NCBI GenBank assembly: GCA_965222425.1
Contig: CBDCTW010000001.1
Location: 1 to 64,000, forward strand
Direction: 5' to 3'
From: CBDCNP01 sp965222425
Lineage (GTDB): Bacteria; Acidobacteriota; Vicinamibacteria; Marinacidobacterales; DATDRI01
Length of the DNA stretch: 64,000 nucleotides
In this document: piece by piece, positions 26,905-36,387 of the stretch
Numbering within the stretch: position 1 is the first letter of the stretch
Layout of the letters: each line of letters begins with the position of its first letter
Program-made: the position numbers and the translations under genes
Notes under the pieces: model-generated
The model's database searches: none
Seen by the model: only the letters and a program-made list of their open reading frames with translations
Told to the model about the DNA's origin: nothing

Positions 26905-27655
26905 TCACTCGAAAGTCCGTCGGATCCAACCGCGGATCAGAGTACAAGCTTCCTCCAACGGCACCCGTGGGCCCCAGAACATCGGTGCGATCGCCGTGTA
27001 AGAGCCACGAATGCTCTCCCCTCTCTGGTCGTGGCCGAGGTTAAACGCACCATCCGTGGAACTTGGCAGTTTCACGATCTGGCGCTAGCCCATCATGTCG
27101 TTTGCAAGCGCGACGACATCTTGGTAGTGGGACAGGGGAGGGAGAGTAGACTCTGCAGCAATGAGCTTCGCCGCGTCCTCGAAGTGGCGAACGAACGCCG
27201 CGGGTTCGACGGTCGTCTTGGGCACGCGGCGGTGGAGTGCATCCAACTTCTCGAGAAGAGTAACGAGCGGATGGATGCATCGAACGGCTTTCGGTCGGTT
27301 ATCCACGAAGTCGCCCATCTGACCTTGCGCCACGGGCTCATCTGAACTAGGGACGTAAGGTCGCAGGGGACGAACGGTGTCAGTCGCGCGCTTCCGATTT
27401 CCAGCAGCACGAAAGATTTGAAGAGCCCGCCCAAATCGTCCAGGTAGTGACCGGATATGCTACATGCACACTCGCACTGCGCCACGACCGATCGGGAGAG
27501 TCGGGATCCAAAGACGGCTTGGCCCCCGGGTATACGGAGCGCGGTCGGGAGAATCTCGAAGAACGCCTTTCTTTGCTGGATGGCCTTCGTTCTCTCGCTT
27601 TTCCAGTTGGAAACCGTAGGCACATCACGCACCCGCACCTGTCCCTCCTCAAAAC
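26905..27655 (-). pseudogene. AbiEii/AbiGii-type nucleotidyltransferase remnant, degenerate
   Basis: Fragments of one protein are spread over three minus-strand frames. In order: WKSERTKAIQQRKAFFEILPTALRIPG (frame of the upstream kinase), SLDPDSPDRSWRSASVHVAYP, HYLDDLGGLFKSFVLLEIGSARLTPFVPCDLTSLV, then FVDNRPKAVRCIHPLVTLLEKLDALHRR. Then FVRHFEDAAKLIAAE to ANDMMG, an in-frame TAG at 27085-27087, and finally IAPMFWGPRVPLEEACTLIRGW to a TGA at 26905-26907. The order and the HPL.TLLEKLDALHRR and FVRH.EDAA blocks are those I recall from the AbiEii toxin nucleotidyltransferase family (type IV abortive infection/TA). The N-terminal catalytic part is missing and replaced by kinase sequence. At least three frameshifts and one nonsense codon: not functional. 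Confidence 0.6.
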
Positions 27656-29185
27656 CGTCCGCCATCCCCGCGTAGGCTAGAGCGTAGCTCGGATCCTTGT
27701 CGATGGCTTCCTGAAAGTACTCGATGGCGAGCCCGAAGCCCTCCTCCGTGCGGGTCAAGATGTGATGGCGTCCCTGGAGGTAAGCCTGGTAAGCCTCGGC
27801 ATCCTCCGTATAGCGGCGCGACAATCGTCGCTCGTCTTCCGCAGTGAGCCGGCCAAGAAGCTCTCTCGATATTTCCTTCGCCAGGTCTTCTTGAAGCACG
27901 AGAACGTCGGCCAGCTTCCGTGAGTACTGCTCGCTTCACACAAGGCTGCCATCGCGCGTGTCGATCAGCTCGGCAGTGAGGGAAAGATCGTCGCCCCGCT
28001 GTACGACGCGTCCGAGGACCACGGCATCCACTTCTAGCTTGGCGCCCACCGTTTCGGGATCGCTCGCCTTGCCTTTGTAGCGGAAAGCGGAGCTCCGGGA
28101 GATCACTTTCACGTTCGGAAGCTGCGACAAGCTGACGATGATGCTTCCCGTAATCCCGTCGCTCAGATACTCCGAATCCGGGTTCGCGCTTCCGTTCTCG
28201 AAAGGAAGGACCGCGACGGAGTCGCTCCCATCGGAAGGCAGGAAAAGGTACGCACCGAGGACAGCCAAAACGACGACGGCGGCTGTCGCCAGCCACAGGG
28301 GTAGTGGGCTTCGCTTCCGCGAGACGCGGTGCGCCGACGCGCTCGACTTGCTCTCGCGCCTCGAGTTCTTGAGATTCACCAAGAGCTCGCGGGCCTCCTG
28401 GTAGCGGTTCGCCGGATCCTTAGCCAGACATTTGTCTAGAAACTGCTGGAGGTCGGACTCCCCATCCGCAAGCCGAGGCGCTGGCTCTCTGAGGATGGCG
28501 TGGAGGGTGTCGACGTTAGTTGCTCCTTGGAAGGGATGTTCTCCAGTGAGGATCTCTTGAAGAACGACGCCGAAGCTGAAGATGTCACTGCGGTGGTCGA
28601 CTGAAGCGCCACTCCCCTGCTCGGGAGACATATAGGAAATGGTGCCGAGCAGCCGGCCTGATGCCGTTTCTCCACGAAGAGCCGTTGTCACATCGCTGCC
28701 GACTGGACCGAGCGGCTCTAGTAGTTTGGCTAGTCCGAAATCGATGATCTTGGCGTGACCGTCTTGCTCATCATGATATTCGCTGGCTTGAGATCTCGGT
28801 GCACGATGGCCTTTTCGTGCGCACGAGCAAGCCCCCCAGCGACTTCGATCGCGAGGTCGAGTGCTCGGGCCACGGGAAGCCGCTCGCGCTGCATGAGATC
28901 CGTTAGCTTCTCTCCCTCTATTAGTTCCATCGCGATGAAGGTCGTGCCGTCTGACTCGTCGATCTCGTAGATCACGGCGATATTGGGATGCTTGAGGGCG
29001 GCAGCGGCTTGGGCTTCTTGAATGAATCGGCGCTTACGTTCCTCGTCGGCGACGAGCTCAGGCGGGAGGACCTTGATGGCGACTTCGCGGCCTAGCTTGA
29101 CGTCGAGCGCGCGGTAGACGATCCCCATGCCGCCACGGCTGATTTCATCGAGGATCTTGTAGTGGGAGAGGGTCCGACCGATCAT
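27656..29185 (-). pseudogene. Ser/Thr protein kinase with TolB-like and TPR sensor domains, broken and truncated
   Basis: Minus-strand. The N-terminus starts MIGRTLSHYKILDEISRGGMGIVYRA, with the glycine-rich loop, catalytic Lys in VAIKVL and HRDLKPANI. After NIMMSK a one-base loss near 28763 shifts the frame; the other frame continues through the DFG and APE-equivalent region (GTISYMSPEQ) to a membrane helix (LPLWLATAAVVVLAVLGAYLFLP). A TolB/FlgO-like segment (SVAVLPFENGSANPDSEYLSDGITG) follows. In the codon after GSLV a TGA (27936-27938) replaces a probable TGG, and the same frame goes on as SEQYSRKLADVLVLQEDLAKEISR and one TPR (AIEYFQEAIDKDPSYALAYAGMADG). There it runs into AbiEii-like sequence. 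Such receptors are common in Acidobacteriota. Confidence 0.8.
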
Positions 29186-29555
29186 CAGGGGGCTCCTTGT
29201 CGGTGTGAAAATAGCCCCGCACGAGCTGACAAGTCAAAAGGCTCGAGAAGCGCTCAGCGTTCCTGTAGAGGTCTTCGGAAGCTTTCGGGCTGATCTGGTA
29301 ATTGAAAACCTGGCCCTGCGGTAGCAAGTTACAGCGCTGAAGAAGGGGGCCTCCGGCCACTACTCGAAGACACGGACCGAGCATTTTGGTTGGCACTTCG
29401 CAAATCGTGGCTCGGGTGCCCCCTGTGGATGAGCCGCTTACTCATCGTTAACGCCGACACGGTCGCGCCAAGGCTCTTTAGAAACGACCTACGGGTAGAA
29501 GCCATACAGGCGGGTATACTAGGCGCCATGCAAAACGGAGTCAAGGACTGAGACC
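29186..29555. other. Intergenic region between divergent kinase remnant and nth
   Basis: About 370 bases with no convincing gene on either strand. A short minus-strand frame overlapping the kinase start (with FNYQISPKASEDLYRN) is not recognisable. A possible -10 box TATACT at 29515-29520 lies 35 nt before the nth start, without a good -35. No repeat or hairpin stands out. Confidence 0.5.
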
Positions 29556-30242
29556 TTGAGCGCACGGCAGAAGCGTGTGCCAGAAGTGCTGCGGATCCTA
29601 TCATGGGACACGCGGCGTGGACGGTACGCGAGCGCTCCCGTGTATCAGGGGATCTGGGTCGAACGCACACCCTTTCAAACTCTGGTGGCGTGCCTCATCA
29701 GCACCCGCACTCGGGACGAACAGACGTTGCGAATTGCCAGGGACCTCTTCGAGGTTGCACCCTCACCGGAAGCCCTGGTGGAGCTCTCAGAAGTTAGTCT
29801 GAGTCGAATGCTCTACGGCGCTGGATTCTATCGCCAGAAAGCCAAGCAGCTCCGCACCATCGCCGGCCGCTTAATCGAAGAGGGAGACGTACCGCGCACG
29901 TTGGAGGGGTTGCTCTCGCTTCCTGGTATCGGTCCTAAGTGTGCCAATCTCGTTCTCGCAACCTGTTTCGGCGCGCCCAGGATCGCGGTCGACACGCACG
30001 TACACCGAATCTCGAATCGGCTGGGCTGGGTTCGGACCGCGACGCCCGAGAAAACCGAGACCGCACTCACGCCTCTGGTGCCGGTGCGTTGGCGACGGCG
30101 GGTGAACGTGATGCTGGTCGCGCACGGCCAGCTGGTCTGCAAACCAATTGGCCCCCAATGCGATGAGTGCTCGATTTACGAGCTCTGCGACCGCAGAGGA
30201 GTCCGCAAGAAGTTGAGGCAGAAGACGCGGCGAAAGAAGTAG
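29556..30242 (+). CDS. nth: Endonuclease III (DNA glycosylase/AP lyase)
   Basis: 228 residues with the full endonuclease III set: helix-hairpin-helix LLSLPGIGPKCANLVLA with catalytic Lys128, catalytic Asp146 in AVDTHVHRISNRLGW, and a C-terminal 4Fe-4S loop Cys195-x6-Cys202-x2-Cys205-x5-Cys211. It removes oxidised pyrimidines and cleaves the abasic site in base-excision repair. The TTG start has an AAGGA element nine bases upstream. The C-terminus is a basic RRGVRKKLRQKTRRKK tail. Length is typical. Stands alone between two decayed loci. Confidence 0.93.
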   Translation: MSARQKRVPEVLRILSWDTRRGRYASAPVYQGIWVERTPFQTLVACLISTRTRDEQTLRIARDLFEVAPSPEALVELSEVSLSRMLYGAGFYRQKAKQLRTIAGRLIEEGDVPRTLEGLLSLPGIGPKCANLVLATCFGAPRIAVDTHVHRISNRLGWVRTATPEKTETALTPLVPVRWRRRVNVMLVAHGQLVCKPIGPQCDECSIYELCDRRGVRKKLRQKTRRKK

Positions 30243-30279
30243 CCTGGAGCGGTGGGTAACCGCCCCAGGCCATTTGGAT

Positions 30280-31457
30280 CTAGGTGGCGTTCGCTCTCTC
30301 GACCGCCTTGGCTCGGATGAACGCGTAGTTGAGATTGTTCAGGGCGTTGAATTCCGCCGCCTTCCGGTAAAGCTCAGACGCTTTTTCGGTGTCGCCCTTG
30401 GCCTCATAGACCATCGCCTCCCGGTACACGTTGTAAGGGTTCAGCTGACTCGTCTGCTCGAGCTCGGCGAGGGCGGTCTCGTAGTCGCCCTCTTCGAGAG
30501 CGATTATCGCCGCGACCTGGTGAGAGACCCCGGCCTGCGGGTGGTTCTCGATCGTGACTATTGCGCGCGATGCTCCTGAAATTTGGACTTAGCGGTGGCG
30601 AGAAGCGCTTGGCGGCGCTGGCCGTTGTTGTCCGCCTTTTCATACATCGTCTCGAGTGTTTCACGGGCCTTTTCATGTTTGCCCATATAATTGTAATTAG
30701 TGGCGACGCCGATGTAGGACGGGATGAACTTCGGATTGATCGAGAGGGCTTTCTTGTAGTGCTCGACGGAAGACTCGAACTCTCCCATCTTCATCAGGAG
30801 CTCGGCGTAGGAGCCATATGGATTCGGATCGTCGGGCAGCACCTCGATGTATTGCTGGAAGGCTTCCCGCGCTTTCTCGTACTTGCCTGAGAACCGGTAG
30901 GAGTAGCCCAGTTGGTTATAGGGCTGAGAGAACTCGGAGTTGACGTCGATGGATTTCTCATAGGCCGCGATCGCCAGCGCATACTCACGCTGCGAGAAGT
31001 ATTTATTATACAATAAGTTATGGGCGCGTTCGTCGTTGGGGTAAGCGGCGACGAGTTTCTTGTAGTACTCCCTCTGCTCCATCGGCCGGCCATTGATGCC
31101 TGCCTCGGTGCCGCGGATCCAAAGCTGCTCACCTGGGGACGCCCCATCTGCCAACTCGGCGGCCTTTTTTATGCTCTCGAAGAATCCGTCGGCCGTGTTT
31201 TGGGAGAACGCCAGGTTCAAATGAGCCATCGCGAAATTGGGATCCTCCTCGACAGCCTGTTGGAAGTACTGCAATGCTTCCTGGAAGCGAATCTTCTCCG
31301 CTAGATCACGACCCTGGAGGAAGAGATCCAACGCTTCCGAGGATGAAATCGTGAGGGGAATTGTTTCCGCCTCGTCTGCAGGTAAGGAACACTGCAGGAG
31401 GGGAAGGGTGCCCATTGCGAGCACCAGAGCGATCTTAGCGACACCAACCTTTATCAT
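30280..31457 (-). pseudogene. TPR-repeat lipoprotein, frameshifted near its 3' end
   Basis: The start is the ATG at 31457 with GGAGG five bases upstream; a longer frame to 31520 lacks this. Lipoprotein signal with LLQC. At least seven tetratricopeptide units follow: AEKIRFQEALQYFQQAVEEDPNFAMAHLNLA, then FSQPYNQLGYSYRFSGKYEKARE, DPNPYGSYAELLMKMGEFESSVEHYKKALS and others. The main frame stops after FQEHRAQ at 30558. A shift at about 30565-30571 continues as IVTIENHPQAGVSHQVAAIIALEEGDYETALAELEQ to ERANAT and TAG at 30280. The repaired product is about 390 residues, an outer-membrane or periplasmic TPR protein of the kind common in Acidobacteriota. Either a real 1-nt deletion or a sequencing error. 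Confidence 0.75.
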
Positions 31458-31632
31458 CGTAACCTCCGTTGGTTCGTTCCCTCCCATCGCAGGTCGCACG
31501 GTCGAATCGGCGGCATTCAATTTGTTGCAGATCTAATTCAATTGTTTGAAGTTGAAAAAACATCCGTCGACTCACTTGTCGTCTAACCTAACACGACATG
31601 ACGGAGTTGCCTAGTAAAGTAAGGAAGGAAGT

Positions 31633-32541
31633 TTAGGACTCGGTTAGAGAACGAGCCGCCAGGAGATCACGATGTGTTTGTAAGATCTCTTCGATGGCGT
31701 GGATTTGTCTTTCGTTACTCTTTGCCGCGCGCACGAAGTCAGCCATCAAGGAGCTGTACTCCGCGTTCGCGGAACCTTTTCCTTCGGGAGCGGGGCCCGG
31801 AAGTGACGGGTCGGGGTAGGTGCCGGATCCGGCTTCAACGTCGAGTTGCAGGCGAAAAGAGGCAGTTCCGCGGAGGTCGACGCCCGCCGCAATTTCGATA
31901 CCGTTTGGGAGGCGACCTGACATCGACATCACGGGTGGGAAATCCGTGTTGTCCTCATAGTGTTCGGTGTGGGAGCGCAGATTAGTTAGAGGCTCACCCC
32001 TTGCGGCTGCGAGCCATCGCACGAGGGCGACGGCATGGACCCTGAGTGTGAAGAACGCGCCGCCGCTCATTTTTTCTTGATGTGTCCAGGGCTTGCCCTC
32101 CGCCAACCGATCGATCCTTAATCGATAGTTGCAACGGATGCGACGAACGTCGCGAAGCCGTTCCTTCAAGGCGCGCAGAGTGGGATTCCAATGCAGACGA
32201 AAGCCAACGTGCACCGGGATCTGCGTGCTTTTCAGCACCGGCTCCAGAGCTTCGAGCTCATCCGCAGTTTGGAGCAGTGGTTTCTCGACGAAGACGGGTT
32301 TGCCTGCCTCGAGTGCTTCGACGCAAAGACCCGCATGAAGATGATTCGGTACCGCGACGGTCACGCCGTCCACGTGGGGTAGCATTGCAGCGAGGGATTC
32401 AAAGCGTCGGTGTGCGGAATCGAGCTCGCGAGTCGTCACCGCCCCAACAACCTCGGCGCCCGCGGCAACGAGGTGTCGGGCGTGAAACACTCCCGCTTCG
32501 CCGTAGCCAACGATGCCGACCCGAAGCGCTCTTTCGGCCAT
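31633..32541 (-). CDS. Gfo/Idh/MocA-family oxidoreductase
   Basis: 302 residues. Rossmann fingerprint GIVGYGEAGVFHARHLV at residues 9-26, then the EKPLL motif in FVEKPLLQTADELE near 90, where the Lys and Pro contact the nicotinamide. C-terminal half is the alpha/beta dimerisation domain with HVGFRLHWNPTLR. NAD(P)-dependent sugar or inositol-type dehydrogenase by family. It starts two bases after the symporter stop, so both are one transcript. Substrate unknown. Confidence 0.87.
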   Translation of the reverse strand: MAERALRVGIVGYGEAGVFHARHLVAAGAEVVGAVTTRELDSAHRRFESLAAMLPHVDGVTVAVPNHLHAGLCVEALEAGKPVFVEKPLLQTADELEALEPVLKSTQIPVHVGFRLHWNPTLRALKERLRDVRRIRCNYRLRIDRLAEGKPWTHQEKMSGGAFFTLRVHAVALVRWLAAARGEPLTNLRSHTEHYEDNTDFPPVMSMSGRLPNGIEIAAGVDLRGTASFRLQLDVEAGSGTYPDPSLPGPAPEGKGSANAEYSSLMADFVRAAKSNERQIHAIEEILQTHRDLLAARSLTES

Positions 32542-32543
32542 CG

Positions 32544-34022
32544 CTAGGACTTCCCCGACTGCGGAGAAGGGACCCGTAGCGAGGACAACACCCTTAACTC
32601 CGCGTCCGTCGGTTTTCCGAAACGACTGACGCCCCAGAAGGCCAGGACGCTTGCGCCCAGGCCGGCGTAGACCTCACTGATGAAATAATGGGAGCCGGAA
32701 ATTTGATTGACGATATAGACCGATACACCGGCCGTGAGGCCCGCGATCATGGCTGCGATGGCGCCTGCCGACGTGGCGCGAGGCCAGAAGAATCCCCCTA
32801 CCACGGGAACGAAGAACGCGCTGGTGAGTAAGGAGACGGAGAGAATCACCAACCAAAAAATGCTCAGCAAGCGGAAGTAGGCAAGGACGAACGTCAATGC
32901 ACCCATGATGACCACGCTGACGCGCGCCACCCAAAGGACGCGCTTCTCGGGGGCGTCTGGTGCCAACAACCGTTGGTAGAGATCTCGGGAAAGGGATTGC
33001 GAGCTCACGATAAGCTCCGTCGAGCAAGTCGAAAGTGCGGCGGCAGCCACGCCGGCCAAAGCGAACGCGCCGAGCCAGGTTCCTAGCGCCGCACGTGCCA
33101 GCTCGATGTAGTAGTACTCTCCGGACGCGAGCTCGGGCGCGACGAGCCGACCCAGGAGACCCACCGGGACGGATGAGGAGTAGAGCACCAACACCCCAAC
33201 GAGGCAGACCGGAAGTGCTTTCAGAATCGTGGCCTCGTCGCGGGCGGTCAGAAACCGTGTGACTAGGTGGGGCTCGGCGGAAAAAGCGAAGAGCCAGACG
33301 AATTGCCCTAGCACCAAATACCAAGGCCAGGATGCGTCAGTCCATTGAAAGAGCTCGGGGCCGAGTGCGACAATTCGCTCCCAGCCAGCGGCGGCCGAAC
33401 CGTTCCCCGCGACTTCCATCCCGATGGGAACGGCGAGGACCATTCCCAAGAAAAGCACCAAGAACTGGAAGGCATCCGTCCAAACTACAGCGACCATACC
33501 TCCGAGGAATGTGTATCCGACGATCAACAAGATGATACCGACGAGGACCACGGAGTAGTCGAAGTCGAACGCGGCCGCGGTGATGGCGGCGAGTCCAATG
33601 AATTGAGCGGCGATGTACGGGATATAGACCAAGGGGACGATCACGGCGGTAATGATGCGCACCGTTTTCTCTCGACTCTGGTACCGAAGGGCAAGGATGT
33701 CGGCGAAGTTGTAGATCTCGTATTGGCCGGAGAGCCGACGGACCAGGACACCGACCACGCCAATCGCGAACAGGATGCCGGTCGCGGTCGTGAAGTAGCC
33801 ACACCAGAACGTGTAGCCGACGCCGCCCGCAACGTTGGTCGCACCGAGGAAGAGGGCGGCACTCGCGTTGGCGGCGATGAAACTCCCGGCGAGAAGGTAC
33901 CATGGCATCGATCCGCCGGCGACATAGTAATCGGCGAGGGTCTTGACGCGACGGACGGCGAAGGCTCCGATCCCGAAGCTGATCGCCAAGAAGCAGATGT
34001 AGAGGATTCCATCAATGCGCAT
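32544..34022 (-). CDS. Sodium:solute symporter (SSS family)
   Basis: 492 residues with about 13 membrane segments. N-terminal GIGAFAVRRVKTLADYYVAGGSMPWYLLAGSF and the conserved SAALFLGATNVAGGVGYTFWCGY match SSS carriers, which couple Na+ entry to uptake of sugars, amino acids or organic acids. ALAGVAAAALSTCSTELIVSSQSLSRDL near 330 is the family's TM9 helix. Its start overlaps the small membrane protein gene by 11 nt. Solute not predictable; the downstream Gfo/Idh enzyme suggests a polyol or sugar derivative. Confidence 0.88.
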   Translation of the reverse strand: MRIDGILYICFLAISFGIGAFAVRRVKTLADYYVAGGSMPWYLLAGSFIAANASAALFLGATNVAGGVGYTFWCGYFTTATGILFAIGVVGVLVRRLSGQYEIYNFADILALRYQSREKTVRIITAVIVPLVYIPYIAAQFIGLAAITAAAFDFDYSVVLVGIILLIVGYTFLGGMVAVVWTDAFQFLVLFLGMVLAVPIGMEVAGNGSAAAGWERIVALGPELFQWTDASWPWYLVLGQFVWLFAFSAEPHLVTRFLTARDEATILKALPVCLVGVLVLYSSSVPVGLLGRLVAPELASGEYYYIELARAALGTWLGAFALAGVAAAALSTCSTELIVSSQSLSRDLYQRLLAPDAPEKRVLWVARVSVVIMGALTFVLAYFRLLSIFWLVILSVSLLTSAFFVPVVGGFFWPRATSAGAIAAMIAGLTAGVSVYIVNQISGSHYFISEVYAGLGASVLAFWGVSRFGKPTDAELRVLSSLRVPSPQSGKS

Positions 34023-34215
34023 CTGATTCGGGTGCCTTGTCTTCGTCCGCGGGAAGGGGGAGGTGCGACATGGGCAGCCACGTTTTCTTGAGAACGAGTG
34101 CCCAGGCTGGAATCAGGAAGGCAGCCACTACCGCGCCAAACCAGACCGCAAGCTCGATCTTCAAGATCAGATCGACCCGTGACCAAGGGAAGTACCAATG
34201 GAAAAAGTCGAGCAC
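34012..34215 (-). CDS. Small membrane protein upstream of symporter
   Basis: 67 residues with a hydrophobic helix (IELAVWFGAVVAAFLIPAWALVL) near 20-43, an aromatic N-terminus and a hydrophilic, acidic tail. It overlaps the symporter start by 11 bases, which argues for real translation and partnership. I do not recognise the family. It may be an accessory subunit of the symporter, comparable in size and arrangement to small partner proteins of other sodium symporters. Confidence 0.55.
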   Translation of the reverse strand: MLDFFHWYFPWSRVDLILKIELAVWFGAVVAAFLIPAWALVLKKTWLPMSHLPLPADEDKAPESDAH

Positions 34216-34221
34216 GGCGGT

Positions 34222-34947
34222 TTAAGAGGCCACCTGGTAGGCGTCGAGCCAAGGGCCGGCGATGAACGAGCTGGTTCGGTCGATGATATACCGGCAACGA
34301 GACTGCATCTCTCCGTCGTTCGGATCCACGATCGCCGCCAACACCTTGAGTCCCTCGTTTCCATGCTCTTCTTCTACTTCGCCTCCGTGCCATCGAAACC
34401 AGTCGAGCGCCGATCCAGTGAGCCCGTAGTGTTTCTCCAGTCCGTCGCCGATGGGATGGAAGACAAAGGGAACCACCGCCTCGATGCCGACGTTGAAACA
34501 GGCCACGCCGTCGACGAAAGGACGCGAGAGGCAACAGAGCTCTTGCCAATTCCGGACGTGCCAAGTGGCCCAGTAGGGCGCCCACGCCCATTCCGGACCC
34601 GAGAGAATGCGTTCACCCGGGCCACCGAGAGCGGTCACCGCGCGGGACAATGCTTCGGGGTGATTGTGCTCGCTGTACGCGTTTTGCAGCAGCTCGGTCT
34701 TGAGATCGTGACGGTAAGTGGGGCAACGAGCTGCCAGGGCGGCCACGTGGTTGGGGGTCGATACCAGCAGCCAGAGCACGTCGGCGAGCAATCGCATCAA
34801 AGTCTCGCGCGGTAGTTTTCCGAAATGGGAATTCACGACGACCGAGTGGTGACGCACCTTGTCCAGTCGTGGCTCCAGGAGCTCCTCCCGAATCGTGTCG
34901 ATCCAGGCGGCTCCGGTCGGCCTCAGGTACGTCGGAGGGGTGGCCAT
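34222..34947 (-). CDS. Haem-oxygenase-like di-iron oxidase (PqqC/TenA-like fold)
   Basis: 241 residues. Helical bundle with candidate metal ligands: Glu in LLQNAYSEHNHPEA near 90, Glu in FNVGIEAVVPF near 154, and the C-terminal HGGEVEEEHGNEGL near 190 with His and Glu. This arrangement is that of haem-oxygenase-like di-iron proteins (CADD/UndA/PqqC relatives), which oxidise small organic compounds with oxygen. No signal peptide. First gene of the 34947-31633 operon, six bases before the small membrane protein. Role in the pathway is unknown. The presence of PQQ-type enzymes elsewhere does not make this PqqC; the sequence is too divergent to assign. Confidence 0.65.
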   Translation of the reverse strand: MATPPTYLRPTGAAWIDTIREELLEPRLDKVRHHSVVVNSHFGKLPRETLMRLLADVLWLLVSTPNHVAALAARCPTYRHDLKTELLQNAYSEHNHPEALSRAVTALGGPGERILSGPEWAWAPYWATWHVRNWQELCCLSRPFVDGVACFNVGIEAVVPFVFHPIGDGLEKHYGLTGSALDWFRWHGGEVEEEHGNEGLKVLAAIVDPNDGEMQSRCRYIIDRTSSFIAGPWLDAYQVAS

Positions 34948-35093
34948 CTCTCGTGCTTCGCTTCGTTTTTCATCCGGTCACCCCGTCATCCCTTGAGGGG
35001 GGGCAGCGTGCGGTATGATATGACGCGATTTGTCTTGGTGCAACCGCATGTAGGTGTGTGCCGGCGCATGCAGGCCAAAGATCGAGTCACTGA

Positions 35094-36359
35094 ATGAGAT
35101 CGACGATCCGCAGCAAACGGGCGGTAATTGTGACGCTGCTGTTTTTGGCCACCGTCATCAGCTACATCGATCGGCAGGTGCTTTCCGTCAACGCGCCGAT
35201 CATTCGCGACGAGCTAGGCCTCTCGAACGTCGATTACTCGCGCATCGTCTTTTCTTTCTTGCTTGCGTACACCTTCATGCTGGCGGGATCCGGCTGGCTG
35301 ATGGATCGGTGGGGAACTCGACGCGGTTTCGTTCTCTCTATCATTTGGTGGTCGGTGGCCAGTATGCTCCATGCCACCGCGCGCGGTGCGGCGGGCTTCG
35401 CAGTCTTCCGGTTTTTCTTGGGAATGGGAGAGGCCGGCAGCTGGCCCGCCTCGACGCGAGCGGTTACCGAGTGGTTCCCGATCCGCGACCGCGCATCGGC
35501 GATCGGCATATTCGGATCGGGCGCTAGCATGGGCGCGATGGTAGCTCCGCCGATCGTGGTCTTCATCACCCTGCAATGGGGATGGCGAGCCGCTTTTCTA
35601 GTCACGGGAGCGCTCGGCTTTCTTTGGCTTCTGGCCTGGCTGACGATCTACTGGCCACCTCAGGAACATCCGCGACTCTCAACGGCGGACAAGGAGACGA
35701 TCCTCCAGGACGTCGAGCCCGTATCGCGTAAACGCCCGCCCTGGCGCTCTCTCCTGCGCCAGAGAAAAGTCTGGGGAGCCATATTCGCCCGCATGGGGGC
35801 CGATCCCACCTGGTGGTTCTTTGTGTTCTGGCTTCCTGAGTACTTGGTGCGCGCTCGCGGTTATACCCAGGAACAGATCGGCTACTTCGTTTGGATTCCC
35901 TTTCTGACGGCCTATGTCGGCAACGTCGGCGGTGGGTTCCTCTCAAGCTATCTAATACGCCGCGGGTTTACTGTCGATCGAGCTCGAAAGACCGTCCTCT
36001 ATGCAAGTGCGGTGGGGATGACCACCGCACTCCCCGCGGTTTCCGTTGAGGACCCCACCGCCAATCTCGCCCTGATCGCCTTTGCGACTTTTTCTTTTGG
36101 TGCATGGGCCACCAACATGCTCACCGTCGCTGCTGATATTGCTCCCCGCGGTGCGGTAGGCTCGGTCACCGGTCTTTCAAGCATGGGCGCGGGCCTCGGG
36201 GGAATGACCTTCACGTTGGCAACCGGATGGTTGGTCGATCACTTCGGTTATCAACCGGTGTTCGTGATCGCCGGGCTCCTGCCGTTGTGCGCGGCGGCCG
36301 CGGTGGCATTCATCATCCGCCGCATCGAGCCGATTGACCTTGGGGAGGATTCGAGGTGA
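35094..36359 (+). CDS. MFS transporter, ACS type
   Basis: 421 residues, about 12 membrane segments. The first helix TLLFLATVISYIDRQVLSVNAPIIRD and the loop MDRWGTRRGFVLS match the ACS family and closely parallel the 22093 transporter. FLGMGEAGSWPASTRAVTEWFPIRDRA is the conserved helix-loop. Divergent from the oxidase operon across 146 nt, within which TATGATAT near 35016 could be a -10 element. Its 3' end lies 28 nt from the oppositely oriented MazF gene. Imports an organic anion by proton symport; which one is unknown. Confidence 0.9.
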   Translation: MRSTIRSKRAVIVTLLFLATVISYIDRQVLSVNAPIIRDELGLSNVDYSRIVFSFLLAYTFMLAGSGWLMDRWGTRRGFVLSIIWWSVASMLHATARGAAGFAVFRFFLGMGEAGSWPASTRAVTEWFPIRDRASAIGIFGSGASMGAMVAPPIVVFITLQWGWRAAFLVTGALGFLWLLAWLTIYWPPQEHPRLSTADKETILQDVEPVSRKRPPWRSLLRQRKVWGAIFARMGADPTWWFFVFWLPEYLVRARGYTQEQIGYFVWIPFLTAYVGNVGGGFLSSYLIRRGFTVDRARKTVLYASAVGMTTALPAVSVEDPTANLALIAFATFSFGAWATNMLTVAADIAPRGAVGSVTGLSSMGAGLGGMTFTLATGWLVDHFGYQPVFVIAGLLPLCAAAAVAFIIRRIEPIDLGEDSR

Positions 36360-36387
36360 TGTTTGCTATTACACTTGCTAGATTTGG

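Noticed and set aside
34222..34947. Assignment as PqqC
   Set aside because: Fold and ligands fit the wider family, but no PqqC-specific motif or other pqq genes are present.
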